The notes below the pieces were generated by a model that did not search any database, had not been told where the DNA came from, and saw nothing but the letters and a program-made list of their open reading frames with translations. A program made the position numbers and the translations under genes. From the NCBI RefSeq assembly GCF_964340395.1, contig NC_135555.1:24226225-24290224 (forward strand): a stretch of 64,000 nt of DNA, in the 5' to 3' direction. Below, piece by piece: positions 1 to 13,700 of the stretch. The DNA comes from Glandiceps talaboti. Taxonomy: Eukaryota > Hemichordata > Enteropneusta > Spengelidae. The stretch's first letter is position 1; the number at the start of each line of letters is the position of its first letter.

Positions 1-419
1 TTTTCTTTTTGTGTACACAATGCAAATGTGAATAATAGCCATGGCAGGGCGACTAACTAGAAAGTCCAGTTGGCTAATCAAATGATTGACTGTAGCTCAG
101 TAGAGTAATTAAGAACAGGATACATACACATGAAAAGGACAAATTTAATGATAAAGTGTTAAAAGTCTAAAATGCAAATAAAAATGTGATAGTCAAGGCT
201 CTATAAGTTAAGAATCTAAACCTGGTTCACTTGTACTTTGGGGCTTTCAGACATAGCAGGTACATACGTTGATATACACAATGTAAGCCAGGTTGACAAT
301 CATGTCTATAGAGTAATGACAGTATTGGTTTGAAGACCTGACTCACAATCACTACATTGCTGGTTCGATCCTCACTGCCTTCATTTATTTCTGATTTGCT
401 GAAGTAAAATACAAGATTT
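1..419. other. Unique sequence left of the minisatellite
   Basis: I see no convincing exon here. A tRNA-like A box near 92 and a B-box-like GGTTCGATCC near 362 are about 270 bases apart and do not form a tRNA. The stretch is probably intronic sequence of TRAPPC8, whose earlier exons must lie to the left of the window. Confidence 0.4.
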
Positions 420-1616
420 GAACCATGACTTGTGTCCAAATCATTACAACCATGATTGTGTCTGAATCATTCCAACCATGACTGTGTCTGAATCATTCCA
501 ACCATGACTGTGTCCAATCATTCCAACCATGACTGTGTCTGAATCATTCCAACCATGACTGTGTCCAAATCATTCCAACCATGACTGTGTCTGAATCATT
601 CCAACCATGACTGTGTCTGAATCATTCCAACCATGACTGTGTCCGAATCATTCCAAGCATGACTGTGTCCGAATCATTCCAACCATGACTGTGTCTGAAT
701 CATTCCAACCATGACTGTGTCCAATCATTCCAACCATGACTGTGTCTGAATCATTCCAACCATGACTGTGTCCAATCATTCCAACCGTGACTGTGTTCGA
801 ATCATTCCAACCATGATTGTGTCTGAATCATTCCAACCATGACTGTGTCTGAATCATTCCAACCATGACTGTGTTCGAATCATTCCAACCATGACTGTGT
901 CTGAATCATTCCAACCATGACTGTGTCTGAATCATTCCAACCATGACTGTGTTCGAATCATTCCAACCATGACTGTGTCTGAATCATTCCAACCATGACT
1001 GTGTCCAATCATTCCAACCATGACTGTGTCTGAATCATTCCAACCATGACTGTGTCCGAATCATTCCAACCATGACTGTGTCCGAATCATTCCAACCATG
1101 ACAGTGTCCAAATCATTACAACCATGATTGTGTCTGAATCATTCCAACCATGACTGTGTTCGAATCATTCCAACCATGACTGTGTCCAATCATTCCAACC
1201 ATGACTGTGTCCAATCATTCCAACCATGACTGTGTCTGAATCATTCCAACCATGACTGTGTCCAATCATTCCAACCATGAGTGTGTCTGAATCATTCCAA
1301 CCATGACTGTGTCCGAATCATTCCAACCATGACAGTGTCCAAATCATTCCAACCATGACTGTGTCCGAATCATTCCAACCATGACTGTGTCCGAATCATT
1401 CCAACCATGACAGTGTCTGAATCATTCCAACCATGACTGTGTTCGAATCATTCCAACCATGACTGTGTCCAAATCATTCCAACCATGACTGTGTCTGAAT
1501 CATTCCAACCATGACTGTGTCCAATCATTCCAACCATGACTGTGTCTGAATCATTCCAACCATGACTGTGTCTGAATCATTCCAACCATGACTGTGTCTG
1601 AATCATTCCAACCATG
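420..1616. repeat. Minisatellite, 24-26-bp unit, left half
   Basis: About 46 head-to-tail copies of a unit built around CCAACCATGACTGTGTC(T/C)GAATCATT. Length variants of 24-26 bp arise because some units lack the GA of GAATCATT. The array stops exactly at the transposon end (1616/1618) and resumes in the same orientation at 14407, so it was one array before the insertion. Confidence 0.95.
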
Positions 1617-1617
1617 G

Positions 1618-1816
1618 AGGTATGTATGACCCCTTCAACTGGGTGAATGCGACTACAACAGAGACTCTCATTTTGAAGTAAACACTGAGTGCGACCGTTT
1701 TTGCGAATGTTTTTGAGACTCTCAGAGGGGTTGTAAACAGTGAATGAGAGTGAATCTGAGACCGTATTTGGGACTCTCAACGTGCCCATAAACAGTAAAT
1801 GCGAATCAATCTGAGA
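1618..1816 (+). repeat. Left terminal inverted repeat of the transposon
   Basis: 199 bp beginning AGGTATGTATGACCCC. It contains a degenerate internal module of about 54 bp: GAGACTCTCA at 1661-1670 and 1715-1724, and GGGACTCTCA at 1770-1779. These alternate with (T/A)AACA(G/C)TGAATG-like blocks. Such spaced motifs could be transposase-binding sites (inference). Confidence 0.93.
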
Positions 1817-2410
1817 CCATCCAGCTACTACGTACCGTATGACTTTATCATTCACATCTAACTGTATAAAGATCACAGTGAGTAACTGTTGAAATTTCGC
1901 CATGATGAATATCTACGCAACAATATACACATACATGCGTCGGCAATCATGGTCACAAATCATGGAGTTATAACTTGAAGTAAAGTCAAATGAGCCACCC
2001 AGCCTCATGGCGAGTGTGTTCACAGAGTCATTTTGAATTTATATGAATATAGACGAAGTGACGAGTGGCGTACGGTGTCACGTGGCATGGATGGGTGTGG
2101 TAACGTATGATCTTCCGACGCACGGTCGATGATCGTAATTTGATACCTACGATCTAGTATTGGTAGTAATATGAATATTCCAACTTTATAATCTCAACTA
2201 TACGTCTTTATGTGAAAGGTCTGCATTGTATAATGTGGCCATTAGTGGATTCTCGTGTATTATGTCGGACATTTCCTACATCAACATTAATTACGAACCC
2301 CACATTTTAAAAAACCGACAAAAGTAGCGACGCACCGACAAATTCGAATACTGAATCGTGTACGCCTAGTAGTACGGCGAGAACACGCTGAAATATGGTC
2401 CTGCTTTACA

Positions 2411-2492
2411 GACGGTGTAAATTGGGACTCGATTCTCAGGCAGACACTGTCCCCTTTCTACCTTGACAGAATCGAGTCAGCTCCGTCTGCAA
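2411..2492. repeat. Nested inverted repeat (hairpin)
   Basis: GACTCGATTCT and AGAATCGAGTC form an 11-bp perfect stem. It is flanked by an outer CAGACGG/CCGTCTG stem, so the whole segment could form a two-part hairpin in the subterminal region of the transposon. Confidence 0.6.
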
Positions 2493-3140
2493 GTGAAAAT
2501 ATAAACGTGCTCTTGGCGCATAGGGGATGTGTAATGTTAGTTAGATTGTTGTTTTCCTTGTCTAGCTACGGTCTAAATATGAGAACGCTTTGACTTGAAT
2601 ACATTTCCTCAACCTTTACGGAAAGAAGACGATGGGGGCATTGTATGGAGTACATATTGATACATTTTTAATTATAGCGCCTTACGAAAAAAGCCATCTA
2701 AACAAGAATGCAGAATGTTTTGGAGTAGTACCCCTCCCCCCTTATGTCGCGGTGTGCACGTCTAACCTCGACGTGTCAAATTTACGTTACCTTTACAAGT
2801 TTTATTGACAAAGTAATTTTTAGAAAGTTGATGAAAGCGCTGTCTGCCAGTAGGACTAAACACAATCTGATCTAAATACGACTCGGATTTCACCATCACA
2901 TACACAAGTCAAATGGCATGATAACACGCGTAGCATCCACTTTAAATGTAAAAATATTATCTGTGGGCTTACTATAAGGTATTGAAAAAATCACATAGTC
3001 GGTTCAGTTCTGTTTTATTTCATCTTCAAATTTGGAATTCAAGTTTGATTTTTGACATATTGGTGGGGATTTCGCTGATTCTCCAACAACGGCGACGGCA
3101 ACAACGCACGAGGACAAGTTGTGAGCCCGTACATCCGGCT

Positions 3141-3280
3141 CAGCGAGTGCACTATAGTCCCGGGGTGTTGACATCGTCAGCGAGTGCACTATAGTCCCGG
3201 GGTGTTGACATCGTCAGCGAGTGCACTATAGTCCCGGGGTGTTGACATCGTCAGCGAGTGCACTATAGTCCCGGGGTGTC
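3141..3280. repeat. 37-bp tandem repeat, about 4 copies
   Basis: The unit CAGCGAGTGCACTATAGTCC followed by CGGGGTGTTGACATCGT is repeated almost without change about 1.3 kb inside the left TIR. It is GC-rich compared with its surroundings. Confidence 0.9.
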
Positions 3281-4626
3281 GATGCAATTTTACAGGAAAG
3301 ATATAAACGGTGATTAATTCTAATACGGAGACCAGGATATGTTCAGATTTCTCTGCAAAATTGTTATTGTTACTTAGAAGTTACACTTTGCTAATACAAC
3401 AAACTGCATCTCACAAAGCCAATGTTAGTAAATATATTATGTTTCAAAATAGCCATACAAGTTGACAGATACACTCAACTGGGATAGTTCTGGTACACAA
3501 TATAAGCATATAAAGACGATCTAAGAATATGACTGAAAAATCCTCGGTATAAAGGAGCTCCCTGTAAATTTGTCGTCGACCCCTCTCAAGCGCGGAATAC
3601 ATATTGAACTTGAATGATTGACAACCACTACGCTTGTGATTTGCATATGTTACAGTAGAAGATTACGTTTATCGGTTTATTACCGCTGTGTACCAACAAG
3701 CAGCAGCCGATCATTGACCAGTTTCACACCCGTTATACCGTCAAAGCCAACCTTTTTCGCATCGTTTGTATATAAAGATAGGCCAATAAATGTTTGACAA
3801 CGCGGTGCAAATCACCTTTCGTCGCTATCGATGTACCGCGCTTTGTTTAGAACATCAAAGTCTGCCTTCATTTCACATTGTCAATGTGCGGCTATCCGTG
3901 GAAATTGAAGCTGGCCTTTCTTACTATGATTATGAAATGGAATGAATGTAAACAACTTTAAATATACACGTCTTTGATTAAAATTGAAAACGTAGCGATA
4001 TTTTTCCTTATGTTGTAAATGACATCTTGAATTTGACCATGTGAGATCGAGAATTGTTGATACGCAAATACGTCACTCTAATAGATGGAACGACGTCTAC
4101 TGTCCTTGTTTCACGTTTGTTTAATTTAAATCTTGTCAAATCGGGGTTATACTTCTATGATTCTAGTAATTTCGGATGAGCATGGTGACTAAAATACTAG
4201 TAAAAGTGACTGTGGGATGAGTACGTCAGTTTGTCGTACGTTGCGTCCAAAAACAGTCAATGACCTTCTTTGTCGGTTACATGTAATGGGTTTACAAAAA
4301 CGCCGCCCCGCTAATTGTCGAACAACAGGTTTCTAATTTGCTTGTGTCTTTGTTATCACGGTGTGTTGTCCGTGTAACACCATACCGCTCGTGCGACTAC
4401 ATTGAATGAAGTGCACAATAGAAGGTGTCAATTTGATTTTTTGCCCTGACAAAATTTGCTTCTCAAGATACCGCTTTGTAACTATATGTGTGAAATTGAA
4501 ATAAATATGAATGGCTTAAGCTTTTCTATAAAATCTGACGAGAATTTTGGATTTCTCAGTTCAACACGGTACATCCTTCCAGCAACACGTATCAACCACT
4601 ACCGGTACTGCTAGTATTCTAATGTC

Positions 4627-5466
4627 ATGGCAATTGAACTAAACAAGAGTGAGCTGCAAAGCTGGCAAGTTATCCAGCGTCAGATTGACATGTTTGTAAA
4701 AAAGACAAATTTTGAAGTCGTCGTCCTCTCAACATTTCAAAGCAAATTCTCTACACGAAGAAATCATCTCATCCACGGTACTGATCGCTTACGAGCCACT
4801 GTCAAAGAAAACATCTCTACATTAGTATCATCACATCCAGAGTCATCTTCCAGTAACGGCAACACTACACAAACTATGCAAGCTGGTCTCCTAGATATCA
4901 GAGAGTTGCCAAATCGTAAACTGTCAGAAATGCGGTTTCTTGGCCTACGGAAACTCGTTCCCCTGTTGGTGAATAATAGTTTACCAGATGACAGGCGTCA
5001 GCCTGGGTGGGGAACTGATGACCGTAGGCCGGTGTGGTGGCCGCATGATGTCCCATTTGTAAACCCCAGCCGTCCCCCGAAATTAACTGGCAACGAGTCC
5101 TGGAAAGAAATGTTGCGACGTGCAGCAATGTGTTGTTACAAGCACTATGGTGCAGTGCATTTAACTGGTGAGTTCAACTTCTTATCCACTTCCCTTTTAA
5201 TTTGTAATTTTAACTTGGACAACAATACTGGCTATAGTCTAAGGAATATGTAGATCCATCTCGATGAAATTCACAATCTTCCGAAAACTTTTAAACCCCT
5301 TTATACTAGCACTTTACCAAATGTCAATGTTTATCAAGATCTATGAATGACTATGCAATCTAACATGCCAGTGTAATTGATTTTAAAGGATTGGATCCAC
5401 AGATTGCTCAGTTAAAATACTATATATAGAGTACACTTTATATAGTATTTACTTGTATATATATTC

Positions 5467-5497
<31 letters not shown>

Positions 5498-7585
5498 TGT
5501 ATGTATGTATGTATGTATGTGTGTGTGTGTGTGTATATATCTGTATATGTATACAGAAAAACTTGTCTAAACCAAACAAATTTTAATTGTGTCTATTTGC
5601 GAGTGACTGAGATCCATGTTTAGAATAGACAGTGTTCCAGTTTAGATGGTTCAGCTTAAGCACAGTACAAAGCATGGGGTTTGTATGGTAGGCTCAGTAT
5701 TGCCAACAAATTCAAACAAAATTACTGTTAGGTCCATTCTTTTATTCTTACAGTGTAGGTTTGTAACCCAGCCACCAGTCAATTGTGGTCACCCTGGAAT
5801 GCCTGTTTTTACCATGATTTTTTTTTAATTCCATCTAATTTTGTCACTTTTAAATTTTTTTTAAAAATCACCAGTTATCTTCTCTTCTATTACTAATTTC
5901 AATTTACTAATGTTACTTTTCCTTTTAGGTGATGTCGAAGAATTGTCACAATTAGAAGATCTAGGTGAGTTGTTATTAGCAATCACACCAATACTTGGCA
6001 TGTTTACTGCATTGCTGAGATACATTGTTAGATGGTAGTGCCTTCCAGCCCTTCTCAAAGGGTTAGTATATACAACCTGGTAACAATATATCTCAACAGT
6101 GGAATAAACATGCTAACAAATATTAAATTTGAGTAGCTTTACTGCTGATTCCTTTATTTATGCTGGATAATTGTCATTCTTGTCAATTTTTTTTACCACC
6201 GCATATTGCCACATGTCTGTTCATTCACTTATTCTTGTACTTTATATACTTTGCAGGCAATGTTACCAGTAACACTCCATCACAAGATCCACCAGTTATC
6301 CCAGCTCCCAATCCACCGACCCAACTTGTAAATGCCACTAATATAGGTGAGTAATGTCTCTATCAACACATCAATTGAGCCAACACAAACTAATTTATAA
6401 TATCAATATTTTATTAACAATACCAAGTTCTAATTGGATCAAGGAAAACAGCTCCATTTGTCAGTTTCAATAGAAAAATATACACAATCGGTGATTCATC
6501 TAATACAGATCTGAAATCAGTTGCCTCTTTTCTTTCAACAGATATAGATGACTTGCTACTAGGTATCGGGAATGGTACATACACTATCACAGGCAATGAT
6601 ACAGGTAAGTTAACACTATTCACAATAATTCAGTAAAAATGTATACTAAGTTTGCAAGTATTGCACGATTGGATACAAACTAATCAAAGTGAGCCATACA
6701 TTGTACAATTATGTCATTGTTCATTTATTGTGTCAAAATATTTTGCCTGTATACCTAAAACTTCTTTTGTCATTGCTTTGTTTTAGATGACTTAGAACGC
6801 CCACTAGATGACTGTCCCAGTATATGTCAGCCCTTTCCTACAATTAATGAAGATGATCTTGGTAAGTATAAAGATTGTTCCTTATTGCACACTCAAATTA
6901 ATAGCCCCATTTGTTTGAAAAGTATATTGTCAACATTGTAGAAGTCCACTGTCTCATTTTGAAACATTTCTTACATTTTTGGTATTGTACATACAAAAGT
7001 ACTTGTATACAGTAAACATTGTAGAAGTCCACTCTCGTTTTTTAAACATTTTCCTACATTTTTGGTATTGGTAATATCCAGACCCATCATAATCAATTCA
7101 TATAAATGGCAAAAATATATCATGTGACAATAGCAATTTCTTTTCAAATTTACAGTAACACTAACTCAAACCAGCAGTACACCAAATGTTTCCGAAATTG
7201 AGCCGGCATCACTCTCCATGTCAGTGATTGCAGTAAGCAATGAACAGAGGACAAGGAAGAATACAAGAGCACAGAACAAACCAGATGAAAATGGTAGGTT
7301 TACATTTCACATATCAAAATTAGTACAGTTGTAAGCTTGGCCTGATATTGAATAACTTGTAGTGAAACATTAATCTGATGAAGTATAAAGATTTGGATAA
7401 TCACTGAATATTGTCACATAATACTCAAATATCTATACACAGTTATTACGGTACTATTTGTATTCTATGAATAATTAATTGTTGAAACCATTTTTCAGTT
7501 TAAAATAATGTTAATTTAACATTGTTTTACAGAACCAAGACGATCCAAGCGACCAAGGAAGAACAACCCAAGATTTTCATCATAA
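4627..7585 (+). CDS. NRF1/erect-wing-like DNA-binding protein carried by the transposon
   Basis: Seven exons: 4627-5167, 5929-5964, 6257-6346, 6542-6604, 6787-6861, 7156-7293, 7533-7585. They encode 331 aa, and all six introns are in phase 1. Residues 88-180 resemble the DNA-binding/dimerisation region of nuclear respiratory factor 1 (EWG family). Shared landmarks are a QPGWG block (125-129), a VWWPHDVPFVNP block (136-147; NRF1 has IWWPEDIPWANV), a following SWKEMLR helix (SWTQALR in NRF1) and CCYKHYG (169-175; NCYKQHG in NRF1). The middle is Ser/Thr/Asn- and acid-rich with no clear fold. The C-terminus (RRSKRPRKN) looks like a nuclear localisation signal. A polyadenylation signal AATAAA follows at 7646-7651. 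It lies tail to tail with the transposase inside the same TIRs. NRF1 is a transcription factor, so this protein probably binds DNA. Whether it acts in transposition, expression of the element or host regulation is unknown. The start at 4627 gives the longest open first exon; an out-of-frame ATG lies at 4622. Confidence 0.82.
6924..7075. repeat. Short direct duplication in an intron of the NRF1-like gene
   Basis: The block AACATTGTAGAAGTCCACT with following T-rich sequence ending in TTTTTGGTATTG occurs twice, roughly 100 bp apart, in the intron between exons 5 and 6. Confidence 0.7.
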
Positions 7586-7645
7586 TTCATGATAATGATA
7601 TGTATTTTGTTTCATTTCTGACACTTTTCATATGTACATTAAGTT

Positions 7646-7651
7646 AATAAA
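7646..7651 (+). promoter_or_regulatory. Polyadenylation signal of the NRF1-like gene
   Basis: AATAAA about 60 bp after the stop codon at 7583-7585, and before the end of the convergent transposase gene. Confidence 0.6.
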
Positions 7652-7791
7652 TAATTTTACACTTTTGATAATAAGGTCTGTAATGGTCATTTCTCTAAAA
7701 TCCTGTCCTAGTTAAACAGTATGTGGTTTCTCACACCTAGAAGATGGAAATTTAACATGACACATGAAACAAACTGCTTACAGTCTCAAAT

Positions 7792-10700
7792 CTACATAAC
7801 ACAATTTCCACTTTCCCTGTTCATTACTGCTAAAAATAATGATACATGAAACATAAAATTATCTGGCAGCATGTACGAAACTTGAGCTTTAATTCTTGCT
7901 AAGTCAGCATTGCTTTGTTCACAGACTTGAGAGTTTAACTTATTTATGTCAGCATTATATTTGTACACGTTCATGTTGTAACCAGAAGAACACCTACAAC
8001 AAAAGACAGGAAAGTCATTAGCAGTGGATACAGTAGTTGAGTTGTGGGTTTCTCGATGAAAAAATAATAATATTGAGTGCTCTTACATAAGCAACACATT
8101 GAGTAAAACAGGTTTAGTTATATTAAAATATGAACATCTATACACCATTCAAATGTTTTTAAGTCTTTCTTAGCATGAAATTAGTAACATATGCTACATG
8201 CAATCCAGCTATTATAGTGTCAAACAAAACACCTAGGATATGATTTACCCTGTATGATTCTTCCAGTGAAGTCGGTCAACAAGAAACAGTGTGTTTTTGA
8301 AAAACTCGGGCTCCCTGCAAGAAACCAAAGAAATTGAAATGTTACCATATGCAATCTGTAGACGAATCACTTTGTCCCGATTTCAACTTCACCCATTCAA
8401 CTTGTCCCAATTTCAACTCTCTGATTGTTCAATGTTTGCATCTTATATATTTACATCAGCCAAGAATTGTGGTTCATTTCCTAGAAATCTTCTGATGCAA
8501 GTAGGTTTTCTATAGCAACTATAACGGGTTGTAAATTTTTGCTCATTCCATTTAGTGTACATTGGATATGCAACAGCTTAGTTTAATCTCAATTCACTCT
8601 TGTATGCATCATCAGAGCTAAGTAAACCACTGTATAAGATATTAAATAATTTGGAATTGACTCAAATGGATATTATTATGTGTATCATATTTAATATATA
8701 TTAATAATAAATATATTCAGAAGCTATAAAGGAACCGCCTTAATTTTGAAACAAATTGGTCATTTAACTGACAAAGCCCACTAGAGGATATATTGGCCAT
8801 CACCAAAAAAAAAAATTGAAATGCCAAAAATATGGGTAGGTCGGGCCCATTGAACAGATTTTTTTATTTTTTCTGGCCTAACAAAATATTAGACAAAATT
8901 ACATCCAGATACATGGGAGAGAATTTCAAAGTTTACATTAATTTTAGACTCACCGGTTTAAGGAATACTGATGCAGCTTACAACAATTGTCATATATTAT
9001 AATCTGTGGCGCGGTTGGGAATCTTGTCATGATGATCGAAAATGGAACTGCTGGGGATTCCACTTGTTTCATCAGTTGAAATCCATAGCAGACTTTATGG
9101 GGACAGCAGACTGTGAAGATTCCTGGGGACAATGTGGGATGGCCGCCATGAAATTTACGACAACCACTTTCAACTTGACTTGTTTTGTCCAGTTTGTACC
9201 TGCCTTTGCTGTAAAGGAAAAAAAAGATGACACAAATAAGTATTTTATCCTTAGTTGCAAGTGTATGTGATACTGTAATCACATCAAAGCCTACATGTTA
9301 TGTGTGATTTTAATGTAACTTCAACAATGTCTGTCACTGTTTTAGCAAGTGAACAGACAAAGTTGGAAACCAATTCTAGTAATCTAACAATATCTATGTA
9401 AACATTAATTGTTATTGTTATTTAATATTTTGACTAATCAGCTGTAATAGGAAATAAATCATGAAAACTTACCCTCTAATATGTGGAAGCGATGGGAAAA
9501 AGGACAGGCTATCATTGGAAGACACTGATGGATATTGTCTGTTGTTATCTTGTGACACATAACACTGCTTTGCTCTGATCAGGATATCGAACAACAGTTG
9601 TCGTGCTTGGATTGGTACTTGCTGACTTCTAGATGCTATTGCAACCAAGAACTTGAAGATGAGTGGTGCATCATGCTGTAGGCTCTTTAGTTTTGCAGAA
9701 TTACTAACATTGAATATATTGAGACCTCGAATTACTTCCTTAATGATATTTCTAGCAATTGAATTTGAGGGTATCTGTATCAAGGAACAAACTGGCGAAT
9801 TCTTTGCAATATCAGAAAAAAATGATGAAAACTGTTGTGGTGCTTTGAGAAGTGTTCCATTTGTTGAGATCAGCAACAGTACACTGACTAGAGACTGCAA
9901 ATGTTCATACTGTTTCAGTAAGTGGATAAGGTGGGTAAAGTCTTCTGAAGATAAGGGAACAGTAGAAGTTTGATCTGCAAACTTTAAAAGTAGTTTTCTG
10001 GCCTTGGCATGTGGTATGTAGACTCTGTCTTCATGTTTACTTCCGACCATAGCAGGATATTCATCAGTGGCAGTTGAATCTTCTTCAGAGAGAAACTGTT
10101 TAAGGAGAACCTTGTTAACTCCAAGGCTAGTACCATCACAAATAATGACAGGTGGTGTTTCCCCACATTTGACACAGGTGAAGGAATCTGTGTAGTTTAT
10201 ACTGAGAAGCCGACTGTATCCATTCCATGCTATTCGTAGCTTGTGTAAAGGAAGAGGTACAGTTGTGGAATAAGTGGCGTGTAATTTCACATATGCCCTG
10301 TAAAAAGACATGAAACAAAAGTATTACAAATCATGCATATCCACAATAAAAACATAATGACTTTTAAAGAGTATTTTAATTGGTAGAATGTTACCCTTAT
10401 CATAAAATTAATAGCAAGAGTGCAATTTCCAATATTTTCTTGGTATTGGCGTGGTCTGTGTTCTATATTTAGAATTGATCACATACAGTATAACAGGTTA
10501 AGTTTGTAAACCCTATGCTGACGAATGTTGTATCTAGCTAGCTACAGTGTAACAATGGATACATCCTGTGGAATAGTTCAGAAAAATTATGGCGAAATCT
10601 GTCCCCCAAAATGATACCAATAATCACTCTGGTTCATAGATTAAATAGAAATCAAAGCTCCATACCTGTGAAATGTAGCAAGTGGGTTTCTTCCCTCACA

Positions 10701-13700
10701 CATGAGATGCAGGTAAGACTGGAGGAGGCTGTGATGGATGATGTCTTTGTTGTTTAAATTAAACAGCAGATCATCTCTACCATCATAATACAGTTTACAA
10801 GCACAGGTACCAACACTTGGTCTATAGAACACTGAAAGACAAAATAACATAGTACGATTAACACCTTACAGGGTATACAAGTTTGCAAATTTGAATTGGC
10901 CACATCAGTAGAAAATGAACAGTTACTGAAATGTAAACTTCCATATAAATATCACTGGGACACAGACAAATTTCTGATGAGAATTGTGGCTACGAGAGTC
11001 ACAATATTACAAATAAAAATTGTAATAATGTAAATAGCAGAACAATTTGAACCCACATTATAGAATTGAAAACAAGAGTGAAATTTTCATTATTTAAAGT
11101 TTCTGAATGCAAACTGTCTATAATTACAAACTGTAATATCATGGTAGTTTTTATTTAAAGCTCACCTTTAATGTTTTGACTTCCAATATTTCCCTTGGTT
11201 GTCTTCAATGAAAAACTTTCAAAATATATAGTAGCTTCCCCTACACACCATTTATGCTCTACTGCATCTCCATCATCCCATTTGTTACCATGGCAACACA
11301 ATGCATAGGGTCCATCATCTGCTGGCATTTCAGGAATGAGTACAGGTGGTATAGAAATCTGTGAACAAATTAATAAAATATTACTAAGTCAAAATTCACT
11401 GAGCACTACCATAATAGGTATTGTTATACTAACAAGTCAAACATTTAGTCAGGCCATGTCTATTAACAAAATATAATAAACAACACAAAATGAACTCACC
11501 TCACCACTCCTTAGCTGATCAAAATTCTCCTTTGCTTCATCTGGAAGACTGTATGGAATTGGTTTATAGGACATGCATGAAAATGTACTGGTACTTGAAG
11601 CAGCAGACTCATCATCTTCTGGAATGGTTCTGCTGTGCTGCTGGGACCAGGTCCTGTACACTTCCACATGGTCACATGATGACCTACCAAATCTACAGCT
11701 TGTGCAGCAGAGTTGTCTTGCTTTGTTTCTGTGTACAACAGACAAAACATGAACATCTCTGTTGATGGTAACTGCAGCGAGGAAAGGATCCTCCGTAAGC
11801 TGATCCACAACAATTTGAGATTCATCTAATGGTTGTTGAGTAACAACTGGATGTGGTGTATAAATGGCATTGACTGCTTTGGCATGGAGGCAATAGTTTG
11901 ACTCTTCATCCTTGATAAATCTACGAAAGTTACAGTCACTACTGCTGGATGGACGAGTGGCCTGTAGTCTCTCCTCATTTTGCATACCCATCTTGCATGA
12001 ACATGTCAAAAGACGAGTCTGCAACGTGTTTTCAGCATTGTGAAATAGCAAAGTCCTTTTTACTATGCAATACTGAGACTTGAGTTTAGCTGAAGAAGGG
12101 TCACAGTCTGCAACAACATAGACATCACCAGATGAGAGCTCCCATGTCATCTTGTGTCTTTTCAGCTGATATAAGTATGCAGAATCAATATCGACATCCA
12201 TTGAACCAGAACTTGATGATGTGCTAGAAGAGAATAAATGATTTAAGACCATAATAAGTTATAATGTTATCTTACAATTTCTATCCACAAGTTACCAGTT
12301 TGTCCAGTACTCCGCGAAGCATTTAGGCACCAATATTTGATTGACATCTACGGTAATGATGACTCAGATTTTCACAAAACCCCTTTGGTCTCTACTTACG
12401 ATTTTTCAGACAGATTGGTGTGCATTTGAAAAAGTTGAACATGAGCTGAGCGAAGTTTAGTTGTCATAAAATAATGTTGCAAAGTTTATTCAAGTTTTTC
12501 TGACATGAGCACAGTAGTACTGACTGTGGTGAGTGTCTTTGGAACACATATCGCTGACCTGTTGATAGCATTTCCATGAAAGCCACTACCCAATTTTTGA
12601 TAATCTGTCTTACAATGGATAGCACTAGTGCATATATGCCAAAAGTAAGGAATTTTGTAGGAAAACAAAATTCTTTACATAAATTTTGCCAAATAATGCA
12701 TAATATGGTGATTTAGGTTACCATGGCAACAGATGTTCCTAAAATGATAACTATTTTTGAACTCAACATAACAAACTACCCAACATAGGGTGGTCAATAT
12801 GCAAATAAACTATGTTATAATTAAATTTATCAAGTTATTTTCCAGATATGTAATGTTTAACCAAAACAACATTTTTAGTCTACTGTTTCAATGGAAACAG
12901 CTGTCCTATTTTAGTTAATTTGTGTTACAACAGATAGCCCCCATCTCATACATGTCAAAAACAGGGAAACATTTTCATTTTTCCATGTTTTATGTCAAAT
13001 TTTGGAAAAATCATCCACATATTATGGTGATTTTGGTTACCATAGAAACGGATGTTATTTAAACACACTCTAAATTCCAGTGAAATCTTCAAATGTCTAT
13101 CCTTGTTTATTAATTATCTAATTATTCAAAGACATAATTATAGGCTCTAAGATACAAGATTGTACGTTCACTAGGTTAACTTCTTCATATGCAATTGCAC
13201 AGTAATATTGTATATAAGTTGTCCTCGTCATGAGTTGGTACAAACAACTTCTACACATGTTACAAGGAGAGCTTCGGTATACTCCTGAAATGGGACGTGG
13301 TGTGTGCCTATGCACTTCAACAAGTGTGTGTTCTCTGATGATGGACCATGGATCATATGAATTACTGAGAACAACTCGTACTACAACTGTTGAGCACGGA
13401 ACAGAGCGAAAACTCAAAAAATTCAAAATGTCAATTCGGATAGTGGAACAGTGTAGTGACACTGATAGCTGTTCTCAAGTCTACGAATGACGGTAGGCTA
13501 CACCAAAGTGTCATGATTGAGTTCCAAGCGCGTATCCGTCAAGACGTGAGCTACGTGAAGTCAAATCACGGTAAAGCCTACAATATAACCCTAAAACCAC
13601 ATTACAAAACAGCATTTATAAACTTATCTCAAGGAACTTCGTACCGTCCTTGTACAAGTTGTAGCATTTTCAAGAAAAGTATTCACAGATGGCGTGGCAT

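Larger units (their letters stand above)
1817..4626. other. Left subterminal region of the transposon, no gene seen
   Basis: About 2.8 kb of unique sequence between the left TIR and the NRF1-like gene. It holds a nested hairpin (2411-2492) and a 37-bp tandem repeat (about 3141-3280). I found no supported exon. It probably includes the promoter and 5' UTR of the plus-strand gene, and may hold sites needed for transposition. Confidence 0.5.

Noticed and set aside
90-375. A-box-like and B-box-like motifs suggesting a tRNA gene
   Set aside because: They are about 270 bp apart and there is no acceptor, D or anticodon stem pairing.
9653-9973. 106-codon plus-strand frame
   Set aside because: It lies antisense to the large transposase exon 10297-9473 and has no features of its own.
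11490-11765. Open frames overlapping the SWIM-finger exon in other frames
   Set aside because: Shadows of the 12223-11500 exon.
13118-13462. Minus-strand open frame with several cysteines in transposase intron 1
   Set aside because: No convincing acceptor/donor pair in the right phase, while direct splicing of 14012 to 12223 keeps frame. It could still be an unrecognised exon.
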